In this document: positions 13,910 through 29,610 of the stretch, in pieces
Position numbering within the stretch: position 1 is the stretch's first letter
Layout of the letters: each line of letters starts with the position of its first letter
Assembly: GCA_026874595.1 (NCBI GenBank)
Contig: CM049314.1
Location: forward strand, 62,645,800-62,709,799
Source of the DNA: Sipunculus nudus
Lineage: Eukaryota; Annelida; Sipuncula; Golfingiida; Sipunculidae
Reading direction: 5' to 3'
Length of the DNA stretch: 64,000 bases
Notes under the pieces: model-generated
The model's input: the letters and a program-made list of their open reading frames with translations, nothing else
Databases searched by the model: none
Told to the model about the DNA's origin: nothing
Program-made: the position numbers and the translations under genes

Positions 13910-15030
13910 CTACAATATAAATGTAATAATATGAGATTGGAAACATATCGATGTTGATGTAAACGCTGGGTCAGTTTTTGTTGGGCCTGTATCATTGATA
14001 TTCGATTTGTTGCTTTTTAGCGATTGCGATTTATATTTTGAAAAAAATTAATGTGAAGCCTTTTGTCTGTAGGAAATATAGCATGGGACTCATTAAACTA
14101 TATGAAACTGGGTTTGCTGAAGCATGATTGGTATATGAAAACGTAAACTTTAATCAGTTACAACTATGGGATTTTTATGATTCCTGTTGATTTTACATTT
14201 TTTTGCAGTGGTAACGCTACTTATGAAGAACAAGTCATTGGTACTGGGTCAAGATTGTTCTAACCAAGTACAAAAGGTTGCTGTAGGTTTTCCCAATGGT
14301 TCCTCTTGTCCGTTCAAATTCGTTCAAAATAATTTTTATCACATAAATTGAGAGATATGCGGCCCCATGGATATGATATCATTGCTTTTGCCCATTTTCT
14401 GAGGGAATTTTGAACACAGTTAGATTTAGAAAACATAAAAAGACGACTGTTGAATCTATTATTATCAAAACTTCATTGTGTACTTTGGTTTCAAATGGGT
14501 TTTTAATATATTAAAGTGCAACTGAGCAGTTACGACTCTTTAACATTTCTTTTATTGTTAAAGGGCTTGCTTAACAAGGAACGGTTGCGGGGAACGTCAC
14601 CTTAATAAAATCAGTATCATTACATGATACGGTGCCCTGGTGGCCGAATACGATAACGGCGCCCCTTGAAACACTTGGCGTGAGCAGGAACAGTCAGAAC
14701 GAATGGTGCCTGACAACTTTGAAAGAAGTTTACTTCTTCTTAAGTGTCTATTAAGGTTCTGTTTACAATCTTAAATTTCCTTATATGTTCATTGTTCACC
14801 TCTATCACATAGTGACCTACTGGATTGGGAAGAGCAACTCCACTCAAAAAGCATCCAATATTCATCCTCAGCACAGGTATAACTCTACGAAGAGATTCTC
14901 TCGCCTTGTTATTGATGGAGGAAAATCCACCTAATTTTAATATTTAAAATTGCCAGTGTGTTCCAGTCAGCGTGATTAAACTGAGGGTTACAGGTCATTT
15001 TAGTGCGGATAACAGTTTAGAAGAGCAAAC

Positions 15031-15117
15031 CTGGTGCCGGTGATGCCGTTGGTGCAAATGATGGCGTTGGCTCAAATTGCTGCGTTCTTGGCGATGTAAA
15101 GGCAAACGTGGTTGTGG
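15031..15117 (-). CDS. Candidate Thr/Pro-rich exon, copy B
   Basis: This is the 87-bp equivalent of the copy A segment, bordered by ATATTGTAG on the acceptor side and CACCAG|GTTTGC on the donor side. It is open in phase 1-1. The residues are rich in Thr, Pro, Ala and Ser but include several Phe, Gln and one Glu and Arg. It is ten codons longer than copy A. The length change by a multiple of three and the unchanged phase are what one expects from a coding exon duplicated with its introns. It could still be chance openness in a short segment. Confidence 0.42.
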
Positions 15118-16237
15118 CTACAATATAAATGTAACAGTACGAGATCGGAAACATATCGACGTTGCTGCAAATAGTGGGTCAGATTTTGTTGGGCCTATAT
15201 CATCGATATTCGATTTGTTGCCTTTTAGCGATTTATATTTTGAAAAATTAATAAGTGAAGCCTTTTGTCTGTAGGAAATATAGCATGGGACTCATTAAAC
15301 TATATGAAACTGGGTTTGCTGAAGCATGATTGGTATAAGAAAACGTTAATTTTAATCAGTTACAACTATGGGATTTTTATGATTCCTGTTGATTTTACAT
15401 TTTTTTTTTGCAGTGGCAACGCTACTTATGAAGAACAAGTCATTGGTACTGGGTCAAGATTGTTCTAACCAATTACATAAGGTTGCTGTAGGTTTTCCCA
15501 ATGGTTCCTCTTGTTCGTTCAAATTTGTTCAAAATGATTTTTTATCACATAACTTGAGAGATATGGCGGCCCCATGGATTTGATATCATTGCTTTTGCCC
15601 ATTTTCTGACAAGATCTGGAACACAGTTAGATTTAGAAAACATAAAAAAAAAACTACTGTTGAATCTGTTATTATCAAAATGTCAATGTGTACTTTGGTT
15701 CCAAATGGGATTTTAATACATTTAAGTGCAACTGAGCGGTTATGACTCTTAAACACTTTTTATTTAAAAAGGGCTTGCTTAACAAGGAACGGTTGCGGGG
15801 AACGTCACACTGATAAAATCAGTATCATAACATGATACGGCGCCCTGGTGGCCGCATACGATAACGGCGCCCCCTGAAACACTTGGTTTGAGCAGGAACA
15901 GTCAGAACGAATGGTGCCTGACAACTTTGAAAGAAGTTTACTTCTTCTTAAGTGTCTATTAAGGTTCTGTTTACAATCTTAAATTCCTTATATGTTCATT
16001 GTTCACCTCTATCACATAGTGACCTACTGGATTGGGAAGAGCAACTCCACTCAAAAAGCATCCAATATTCATCCTCAGCACAGGTATAACTCTACGAAGA
16101 GATTCTCTCGACTTGTTATTGATGGAGGAAAATCCACCTAATTTTAATATTTAAAATTGCCAGTGTGTTCCAGTCAGCGTGATTAAACTGAGGGTTACAG
16201 GTCATTTTAGTGCGGATAACAGTTTAGAAGAGCAAAC

Positions 16238-16324
16238 CTGGTGCCGGTGATGCCGTTGGTGCAAATGATGGCGTTGGCTCAAATTGCTGCGTTCTTGGCG
16301 ATGTAAAGGCAAACGTGGTTGTGG
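16238..16324 (-). CDS. Candidate Thr/Pro-rich exon, copy C
   Basis: This matches copy B in length (87 bp), phase (1-1), acceptor and donor. The nucleotide sequence appears identical over the exon. The tandem unit is cut off about 80 bp beyond it on the plus strand, so this copy would be the first met by a minus-strand transcript. The parent gene is unrecognised. Confidence 0.42.
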
Positions 16325-16405
16325 CTACAATATAAATGTAACAGTACGAGTTCGGAAACATATCGACGTTGCTGCAAATAGTGGGTCAGATTTTGTTGGG
16401 CCTAC

Positions 16406-17170
<765 letters not shown>

Positions 17171-17203
<33 letters not shown>

Positions 17204-17276
17204 AAGAGAGAGACAGAGAGAGAGAGAGTGATAGGGAGAGAGTAAAACCTCTCTGTTACAACAAACTACTGGTCAA

Positions 17277-17329
<53 letters not shown>
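17171..17329. repeat. (TA)n and GA-rich microsatellites
   Basis: (TA)n at 17,171-17,195 is followed by GAGA-type repeats to about 17,240, and another (TA)n lies at about 17,278-17,328. Between them GTAAAACCTCTCTGTTACAA resembles the start of a pogo/Tigger-type inverted terminal repeat, but no partner end was found. Confidence 0.7.
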
Positions 17330-17331
<2 letters not shown>

Positions 17332-17429
17332 CCAAATAAGTTTCAGTGCTTGCAGTATAGTGCTCGATACAGCTAAGGTAGAGCAGATTAATCATATCAA
17401 ACAGCAAAAGTGAATTAATTTCAAAATGT

Positions 17430-18252
17430 CGACACCTGAAACTACCGAACCGTGTAAATAGAAAGTAACAGTTATAGCTGGGGAGCACTACCACGGGAAC
17501 TCGCCGTAAAACTGTGTAAGCCGTGGGCCTCCGTTAACTCTCGGCCATCTCCGTCATGCTACCTACATCGCAACACTGTCCGTCTTCCAAGAATACAGCG
17601 AGATCCTTGCTGTAACATTTCAAATGCATCGCCTATACCTGCCATTTCGATCGAATGACAAAGTATCACTAAGCCGTACCGCAAACTGAATGGGAGTTAT
17701 GCCACGCTCTGGTCGACAAGTACAAAACTTGTTACGATAACCCTCCTCAGTCATATCGTATACCTTTGAAAGAGCCAACCTTAGCTTATCGTAGTCCATG
17801 GCTTCACTTACAGATAACTGCGTGTAAGTATAAGCGCCTTAACACACAACAAATGACATAAGTACAAAGCAAAGCTATCACGATCAAAGAGTGACACATC
17901 GCTAAACGCTCAAAACGCTGCAGAAACGAGTCTTGTTTATCGTGCTGCTCTTCGCACGGAGGGAGCTTGAGTTTCGGGACAAATTCATCATTTCTCTATC
18001 GCCCTCATCGCTCACACTTGATGCACTCAGCAACTCTATCTCATGAGCTCAGGCTTCATGTCGCTCTAACTCGTTAGTTCTGGATTCCCATATACGCTAT
18101 AACTCTCTGTCCCTAGCCCTATCATCGCGCTCAGTATCTCCTCGCTGCTTGGCTTCTAAAGCCCCTACATGCTTGTTAATAAACTCCTGTGACGCCTAAT
18201 CGTTGTAGCCTAGAGCCTGTGAACACTCGAAAATTGATATCAGCAACTCCAT
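17430..18252 (-). pseudogene. Broken Gag of a Ty3/gypsy-type retrotransposon
   Basis: On the minus strand an ATG at 18,252 opens a Gag-like protein. It has an Arg/Glu/Asp-rich, probably helical N-terminal part, then a hydrophobic-plus-charged stretch containing LKLPP and FLQRFERLA near 17,915-17,975. After that comes YDKLRLAL...YDMTEEGYRNKF...RPERGITPIQF (about 17,673-17,806), typical of the capsid region of animal Ty3/gypsy Gag. The frame is interrupted by several in-frame stops (for example TAG near 18,199) and at least one frameshift near 17,820. Downstream towards 17,430 it fades out. No zinc knuckle, protease or pol follows, because the (TA)n/Penelope block begins there. It is a non-functional remnant. 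Which lineage it belongs to, and whether it relates to the 38-42 kb element, I cannot say. Confidence 0.7.
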
Positions 18253-19614
18253 GGTAACGGACAAATTAACTGAACATGACATAGAACCGTTTAGCATATA
18301 TAACCGTATAGAAAATTCCGCAAACGTAAACAGTAACCGCTGACAAAGTGATCCGGTGGTATTCGTTCAATCACACGTGGGTTGCACCGAAAATCAAAAG
18401 ACGCACGGATGGTTGGACGAACATCAAGATTGTGATGTGAGAATTTGTATACACTTAACAAAAGGAATCACCTTCTTGTAGTGCAACCTTACTCGACTAA
18501 TAACAACAAACCAAGGTAAGTAAACGGCTCTGACTGCACTATCTCTACTCTAATATGAGTAAATATCAAACGTATAACAGTTGTTTGTCCTATCACTGAG
18601 TAATAATTAAGAAAAAAAAAGGAATGCATCGTATCAAAATATAAACCTGCATTAACTCTACGTAGAGTGTGTACATATAAGTTCTCAGCTTTGACTTTCA
18701 AGTTCAAATGTTGCAAAACTTTAAAAAAATCAAAGAAGTATTTTTGCAAATCAGTATAAAAGTTTTACCTAATACTAAAACAATCCTGAATGCACGTTTG
18801 CCATTTCATGTAACACCACTTGGGATGCAAACTTCCAGGTTCTTTCATGTCCGTCAAAATTACAGGCAGACTAGACATTAACACACCCAAAATAAAACTC
18901 TAAGACAGTCGTTAGAATAAAGAATATAATAACAAATGAAGGGTTTACTAACCGATCTCGGGCGGGGGGGGGGGGGGGGTAGCAGTCAACACAAATAAAG
19001 CAGTACTCACGAAAGTTCACAGAGTCCATTAATCATCATAACAGTCTATCACAGACACAGTTCCTTATGTTCAAGGTCACATGACATCTCGCTCTCGCAT
19101 GACGTCTAGACGTTCCGCTAGTCCCTTGCGTAATACCTGTACACGGAGCACAGTCTAATCCCAGCGTAATACAGAACGTCACAACATACAGCTAGTTCTC
19201 ACTGTGCTATTTCTGTTCATCGTCCATCAATCACCTTTCGCGTGTCGCACATCAAATGTTCCTCTAAAGCCCTGAATCATCGACTCTCTCGCCTGTAGTC
19301 TACCGGGGCCCTCCAGTAACCGGATACCGAATATACGCACTCTCTAGCAAAACCCAGCACCATCACAGTTCCGCGTCAAGACAAATTTCCCTTGCCTGTT
19401 CCTTGAAGCGCACCATCACGAAAATGACTGTCCTTCGGCATACATTACCACTGTCTCGGAAGTACTTTACCGAGTATCAACAAGATGGCCTCCCTCAGAC
19501 AAAGACTGTCACTACATTGGCGCGATTTCTCAGCTGGACACACGAGGTTTGGAAGCTAGCCGGTTGGACTACTGGAACACATTCGGCAGATGCTACTCTT
19601 CCGTAGCGCTCAGG
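18253..19614 (-). other. Probable leader/LTR region of the gag remnant
   Basis: This lies between the gag start codon and the promoter-like cluster. It holds a G17-type run at 18,963-18,979. TGTTACA-type minus-strand text near 18,811 could be an LTR end, and TGTAAATCCC near 19,932 could be the LTR start. That would give an LTR of about 1.1 kb. There is no second LTR in the window to test this, and I found no convincing primer-binding site. Confidence 0.3.
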
Positions 19615-19693
19615 CGCACTATTATCATTACTGGGGTTCGAGCCTTATATGAGACTCCTGACGTCATAACTCCCGCTTGATTTCTCCGCCAAT
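19615..19693 (-). promoter_or_regulatory. CCAAT/CRE/TATA-like promoter cluster
   Basis: Reading the minus strand, ATTGG (19,689-19,693), a perfect cAMP-response palindrome TGACGTCA (19,659-19,666) and CATATAAGG (19,644-19,652) follow in promoter order. A start would be expected near 19,615. The region around it is less AT-rich than its surroundings. It points towards the broken gag, so an LTR U3 promoter is the simplest reading. A cellular promoter cannot be excluded. Confidence 0.4.
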
Positions 19694-20135
19694 CAGCACT
19701 TCCATCCACGATGGCCGTTGTCAACACACATCAAACTTAACGCAGACCGGCCCCGAGGAATGATTTCGTGGGAAAACTATCCTAAAGAAAATTGCCGACA
19801 AGACGTCGCCCACCATACACAGTTATTGCGGGGACCGTCTTCAAGGTCGGTTGGCACGAGTCTACGCTACATAGAACTGAACATCAAAGATGCAGGTGAC
19901 GCCTACTGGTTGCTAAACTGCTTTGGGATTTACACTAAATGAAACACGTGTTCAGCCGAACAGAGTCTCTTATGTTAATGGCTAAACATGATGCTTCATA
20001 AAATTAATAACACTTGAAAAAACAATTATCTGGTCATATTTTCTAAACTAAATATAAATAATGTTCTAGGGACAGTCGTTATTCTTAGATTGTTTTGCAC
20101 TTGACTCTAATATGCATTTGAGTCCTTTTTTTCAA
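19694..20135. other. No gene seen; possible outer part of an LTR
   Basis: Base composition stays GC-richer up to about 19,940 and then returns to AT-rich. A 74-codon plus-strand frame here has no recognisable domain. Confidence 0.35.
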
Positions 20136-20345
20136 TTAAGTTTTTCCCCATGTTAAATCCCCCCAATAGACCTTTTCTACGAGCATTCGCACTGCGTGTG
20201 TTTGAGTCGTCGTGTGTATTGTTCCGGTCAGCTGAAACCTGAACAGGCGAGACGAGGATATCATTTTCATTTGATTTGTGTCCTTAGTATTCAGGTGACC
20301 AATAAATAGTAAACAGAATGCAAGTATACCCAAGTGACACACCAT
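20136..20345 (-). CDS. Small open frame with signal-peptide-like start (doubtful)
   Basis: A 69-codon minus-strand frame starts MVCHLGILAFCLLFIG, which would pass as a signal peptide. The rest is polar, has no cysteine and no recognisable motif. No splice donor of good quality follows the hydrophobic segment (the only GT is GTCACC). In AT-rich DNA such frames arise by chance. I list it because the hydrophobic start sits exactly at the ATG. Confidence 0.15.
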   Translation of the reverse strand: MVCHLGILAFCLLFIGHLNTKDTNQMKMISSSRLFRFQLTGTIHTTTQTHAVRMLVEKVYWGDLTWGKT

Positions 20346-23335
20346 TGTATACTTTTGTTAATCGAATTGGTTTATTGAAAATTATAATTCAACATGTGAA
20401 TAGACCGGCCTTTACCATCACAGCCCAAAAGTAAAACGGTGAAAACATTTATTACAAATTTGTTCAACAAGTAACACAGATGTCTCAATTTAAGGACGAT
20501 TAAAAAAACAGAAACATTTCTAAATTTTCATAGATAAAAAATGTAGATTTTTTTTAATATGACAAATTCCTTTAAACTTTTATTATAATGTTGAAAAATA
20601 TTAACACATATGCAATAAAATAGTGTCTTTAAAGCTAGCTTTTAATTATACTTACAGTTCTGTCAAATTCATGTATATTTAAAAGAAATATTTTGTGTCC
20701 ATTCTACGAATATTATGATTTTTTATAAGAAAGTTTTAATATCGAACAAGTAAATGCAACTGACAAAAAAAATATTTTCCGACAAATTATAATAAGATAG
20801 GGCCACGGGACACTTAGAGAAGTGTTCAAAACATGTTTAAAACAAAGTTTCTTTTTTTAACATCTAAGAAAATTTTCAAAGCTTTTGTGTGTTAACTGGG
20901 TATATATGGCACATTCATGTTTCATGAAAAAAAATATCATGAAGGCCTTCTCTACTTTTGGTCAGCCCAATTAACTTCATTAGTGTTTTAAGCATTCAGC
21001 ATGAATTATCATGGTTGTGTAAACACAGTCATAGCTATTCTTAATGAACAAGTTGTTTCGTTCAGGTTCTCACGGCGGACAAGGACGCTACCAATATTAG
21101 TTAGCATTCTGCGTCTGTGTTGATACATGTCAGTTTTCTTAGTACTAGTAGAAGTCTATTTTATGTAAACTTTTTTTTACTAGTGTTATAATACGTTTAA
21201 GACGAGCACCTTCACATTAATGTTTAACCTCCCCTTTTCAGCCGCACATCATACTACCGATTTATATATATATATATAAGTTCAATATAGGCTAAAATAA
21301 AGCCTCCTCCTTGTTTGAGCTTATACTGCATAATACTTTTATCGTTTCATGGTGGGCTTACCAACAACCATTTTTTAGACAAATCTTTTGCATGACTGAG
21401 GGTTTTGGGGTAGAGATTCCCCCTCTGCTCTTAACCAACGACCCTTTTTTAGAAATTTTTTTATGCATGACACCCGTTGACCCCTCTCTGCAAAACATCC
21501 TGGATCCGGGCCCGCTTATGTCAGTAATGGGTGATACAGGGGTTAAGTCAATTTAATGCAACAGGGCCCAAAACAAAACCGCTTCTTCCGATGATTCCGG
21601 TACACGTGTTCAACCCCGAACCATAGATCGAAAATATCCCCGACAGGTGTCGATAGTGAAACAGATAAGGTCTATTTGATCATGTTCCAGGAACATTTAG
21701 ATAGCTATTTGAGTTTTACATTATAGGCATTACAAACTATACGGTATTCTATCGTAATCAGAATAATGTCGCCAGCTCTTAACCTTGAATATATTATTCT
21801 TATATAAAGGGGTATGTTTGGAGGGAGGGGTTTATTCTATGGAACCCCTTCTCCCCCTGAAGCTCCTCCGGTTTATTTTCAACCCACATTTGTAATGAAA
21901 GTACTGGGGTCATTTATATATATTTGCGCGATACCATATTACAGGCACCGATCGAGTTGTAATCATCTCTATTTCAAGGATAGGTTCATGACATTATGAT
22001 GGCCCTGTCTATAGAATGAGCGTGAAGGTATTCATACGATAAAGATAGTATGTTATTCTTTAAGGGACCTAAACACTTATTTATAATGTTGAATTAATAA
22101 TGAAAAATAGCGTCGTCTATTTGAAAAAAAAAAACTTCCAAAATATTTCCTTGAAACTGTTTGTTTACCCCTGTACGCAAATGTCAAAACAGTGGACCGG
22201 ACGCAATCACAAGCATCAAAATAAACAAAGCCCGTTGGACTGTGTATTGCTTGGGCCATATCATTTGACAATCAAGAAATGTCCTGACTGAATTTGCACG
22301 AAGAAATGTAAAGCCTGTGACCGCTACATGAAACATTGGCTCAGAGACCCGATACACGGACTCTCACTCTACTACACGCTTCGTTCCTGCTCAGGCCCCT
22401 GGACCTATTGTACAAATCTCTCCATCCAGGAGAGATATATCAGATGACATGAAGGTCGATCCATAGACTTGTCTATGCTACTCTCTTCTTAGGATGCGTC
22501 GCGCATGCGCAAAATCGGACCCCTGGTCTTATTGTAAAAAGACATGTGGAATGTGGATTCTCACACGTGCACGTAGAACCATAAAAAAATTGTTAAAGCT
22601 CAATAGCAGATCCTGATACCGTGTGCTGCAGTGATTCTGTCTGAAAAAAAATTGGATAAAGAAAAAGTGAACTGATAAAATAAGCATAATGTTGTTCCTG
22701 ATAATGTTCTTTAAGCATTCAGGTTTACAGGCTTGATATGCTCGGGGTTAGGAATGATCCACAAGTCCGAAAGTGTCCGTAAGACATTATAGTGGATCTC
22801 CTAGCTCCTGGCTTTACGAAATACCTTGTTTCAGACTACGTGACACGAAGGAAACACGTGAATATACTGTTGTCAACCAGGCTATGAGTACCGCACCCGT
22901 GGGCTCTGGGGGGATGCTCGATCATACATAGAGGTATAACCGAAAGCCGCACTCGCTTGTGAGTGAAACGCGAGATGGATTACAGTCTTCCAATTCAGTC
23001 TGCACAGGGCCCACTCGGAGTGAGAGCCGACCGTTAAAACTCTTATACCCATGGCTGAGAGTCAAACTCATGATTTCTCGGCTTTAATTCCTGTGCTCTA
23101 CCCGAGGTCACAGAAGCCGGTCCGAATACTGACTTCGTTTTGTAAGTCTAACTGGCTGAATACATTCCATTTTCGGGGAACCAAAACAAAATTATATAAA
23201 AGTGTAAGTGCATTTCTAAGTATGAACTGTATATAGATCCCTTATGTCATTACTGTAGGATTTTTTCTCTCTAAAATCAGAAGGATGATTTGTAGTCACT
23301 CCTAGGCAACTTATCTCTTAAAAAAACATTCTTAC
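20346..23335. other. No gene seen
   Basis: This is AT-rich sequence with short (TA)n near 21,262-21,279. Blocks near 21,311-21,550 and 21,800-21,900 are G/C-run rich and look like old repeats. Around 22,300-23,100 there is less AT-rich sequence without an open frame over 61 codons. I found no tRNA-like cloverleaf that I would defend. Confidence 0.4.
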
Positions 23336-23378
23336 CGAAAAGTAGGGTCAGAAGCAGAAGAATTTCCCTTGCCCCCAT
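23336..23378 (-). CDS. Candidate signal-peptide first exon
   Basis: On the minus strand an ATG at 23,378 opens MGAREILLLLTLLF and runs into G|GTAAGA, a strong splice donor, after 43 bases. A short basic start, a run of Leu/Ile/Thr and a phase-1 donor right after the hydrophobic core are the usual design of a first coding exon of a secreted or membrane protein. The product is unknown. Following exons would lie at lower coordinates on the minus strand, and I could not identify them. Confidence 0.4.
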
Positions 23379-27353
<3,975 letters not shown>

Positions 27354-27410
27354 AGAAAGAAACGCTCATCGTGTTCTATAGAATACGATTGTTTCTAGCT
27401 CCAATCACAG
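27354..27410 (+). CDS. Candidate 57-bp exon (weak)
   Basis: CCTTATTTTCAG precedes, and CACAG|GTAAGT ends, a 57-bp segment that is open in only one phase (1-1). It encodes a basic and hydrophobic peptide beginning KETLIVFYRIR. Both splice signals are near consensus. There is no homology I recognise and no partner exon, so this may be a cryptic pair of signals. Confidence 0.2.
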
Positions 27411-28549
27411 GTAAGTTAATATTAAACAATGATGTTTATTGTTAAATAATGTTAGATAAGTATACTTCCGTTAAAACTTCCGCGGCTTGAATTAAGTTTT
27501 CTTGGCCAAATAACGAATATGATCGATTGTTTGATGTTATTGGTTACGCACACCATTTTGACCCAACGGCATTAGAAAGTGTCCAACCAGCGGCAGAATG
27601 TCTTTGCACCAAATATTGAGGACCGCAAGTCTCCGTGAGGATGCAAATAGTTTCATCATTCTTGACAGCTCCTCATTGCTTATAGGTATGCAGAAATTTA
27701 ACCTAACACAAGCTAATCTCTCCTTATCAGTAAACTTAAAATTGTATATACTTGAAAAAAAAACTGTTATGACTGTAGAACCTTAACACAGTTTATAACA
27801 TATAGCCTGTAAAGTTTGACCACGCCGGGGGAAGAATAAGAAAGTGGGAAAATCCTGAATCTTCCCGGGGAAAAATGAGAATTAGTAGTGGATGGTCTGA
27901 AATGATTTTGATTCTTTCCGGGATAGGTGGAATTCCAATCTATCCCCGAGGGATTGCGATTTCTCGTCAATTCCGGGTGAGACTGGGGAAATTATTTTGA
28001 AATCTTCATGAAAAATGGAGAATATTAAGCATACCAACAACAATTAATACCCTCAGGACAACACAGAAAATGCCATATCAGTTTCAATACATCCATACAA
28101 AAATGTGCGTACATTGATTCTTATAAATGAAAAAAAACTGGTGTTCCCACATTATTTCTGAATCTTTATTTGAGAACGAAGGTACACAAAACAAAACAAA
28201 AAATCTGTGACTCAAACAGGGAGCTTATACTATTTGTTGAGATAATAACAGTATCAAATAATTTTGTTTTTCTATTCTTGAATAATCAATTGAATAATAA
28301 AAAGTACAGGTAATTGAGACTGTCTTGCAACAAAATAATGTAAAATATAATTTATTTAAATGTTCAGAATGTTTTTACCTGATGAAATGTACAAAAAATA
28401 TTATCATATGCTATTTAGGTGTCAATTATAATAATATACTAATCTTAACAACTTTAAAAGAGTACAATCATTCTCATTTTCCCCAGGAAGAATGCAAATG
28501 CTCATGTATCCAGGGAAGTTGAGGCATTTTCATTCGTCCCACGATATAC

Positions 28550-28550
<1 letters not shown>
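27411..28550. repeat. Possible degenerate inverted-repeat element
   Basis: CTTCCCGGGGAAAAATGAGA near 27,861 is matched in reverse complement by TCTCATTTTCCCCAGGAAG near 28,472. Similarity outside these 20-odd bases is weak. The block between holds AT-rich sequence with no gene. It may be a decayed small DNA transposon. Confidence 0.25.

Positions 28551-28608
<58 letters not shown>
28551..28608. repeat. (TA)n microsatellite
   Basis: A pure TA run borders the Penelope-like tail. Confidence 0.9.
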
Positions 28609-28609
<1 letters not shown>

Positions 28610-28710
28610 TAAAGAAAAAGAGTGACGACTTTAAGATAGACAAACTTGTTTATTAAAACACCGATTTTCGGAACATATAGGATTCTCTGTCAGGTGGTAA
28701 GTGGAAACGG

Positions 28711-28768
<58 letters not shown>

Positions 28769-28881
28769 CTGAACTATCCCATTTTTCGTTTTGTTATGTT
28801 TCTCTGTACGCTGTTTCAGTCTACATTTCAACTTGTTAAACACGCAAACTCTGTCAGGTGGTAAGTGGAAACGGGTACATA

Positions 28882-28921
<40 letters not shown>

Positions 28922-29003
28922 GCTGAACTATCACATTTTTCGTTTTGTTATGTTTCTCTGTACGCTGTTTCAGTCTACATTTCAACTTGTTAAACACGCA
29001 AAC
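28609..29003 (-). mobile_element. Second Penelope-like tail with tandem partial duplication
   Basis: Reading the minus strand, about 28,705-28,609 contains CCTGACAGAGAAT, CCGAAAATCGGTG, TTTTAATAAACAAGTTTGTC and AAAGTCGTCACTC. It matches the 17,079-17,165 element block by block in the same order (CCTG.., CGAAA.., AATAAAC.AGTT.GTCTATC, AAAG.CGTCACT). Upstream on the minus strand a unit made of (TA)n plus a basic, Lys/Arg-rich reading segment is present twice (28,685-28,849 and 28,850-29,003). (TA)n flanks it as in the first element. I read it as a truncated Penelope-like 3' end; the hammerhead boxes are degraded. Confidence 0.45.
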
Positions 29004-29272
29004 CGGTCGTTTATGATTAACCTCCTTGAAGTGTAACATAATTTTAATAGACAGAACATTCCTGATAACAAATAACATGAGACCTAATATAAATGCTATC
29101 AGCATGCACATTAATTTCTATAAAAACAGTGGAATGGTGTTAATTTCAATATTTTGTTAAGTAACCTCAACAAAATTCAATTAATCATTATCCAATTTAC
29201 CATTAACATGAACAAGAAATTATGACGTAAAAGATGCCCTCTTTGCTAAACGGAAATATGACATACCTGCAA
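29004..29272. other. No gene seen
   Basis: AT-rich spacer between the Penelope-like tail and dispersed-repeat copy 2. Confidence 0.4.
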
Positions 29273-29610
29273 CATTCCTAGAATTTTCCCAGGAAACTTT
29301 ATGGATTGGTTTCCTGTAAACAAAGCTGTAGGTATCACAAACACGTCTATTCAAATCACATTAACGTGTTCAATTTCTTCTTCCTGATATCGTTGCAGTG
29401 ACATAATGAATTGAGTTTCGAAACATTTTCCTATTGAACGTGACAAAGGAATTGGAAATTCAATACAATCGGCAGCATTATACGCCTATGCTGAACCGAT
29501 CTACTGCAGAAAATTATGCATTAGTGAAACAAACTGTATTAAATAAAATTGCCCTCCCATAAGTTATTGCACGTTGTCAGACGTTAACCTTCAAGCATAG
29601 GTGTGTGACC
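29273..29610 (+). repeat. Dispersed repeat, copy 2 (partner at 1-345)
   Basis: Same orientation and order of conserved blocks as 1-345, including TGTAAACAAAGCTGTAGGT and CTACTGCAG. It is non-coding and of unknown class. Confidence 0.75.

Larger units (their letters stand above)
13350..16405. repeat. Three-copy tandem repeat, unit about 1.2 kb
   Basis: Copy A runs from about 13,350 to 14,560, copy B to about 15,768, and copy C stops at about 16,405 inside the unit. Anchor text GTTGTGGCTACAATATAAAT starts at 13,903, 15,111 and 16,318, giving periods of 1,208 and 1,207 bp. The B and C copies are nearly identical; A is clearly older and more diverged. Each copy contains a splice-bordered Thr/Pro-rich segment on the minus strand. 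Copies A and B also hold, on the plus strand, a conserved segment after a polypyrimidine-CAG (near 14,209 and 15,414). C ends by switching abruptly to unrelated sequence. Confidence 0.85.

Noticed and set aside
27598-27786. Possible second exon after 27,354-27,410
   Set aside because: The phase does not fit the first candidate exon with the visible acceptor, and the other phase hits a stop.
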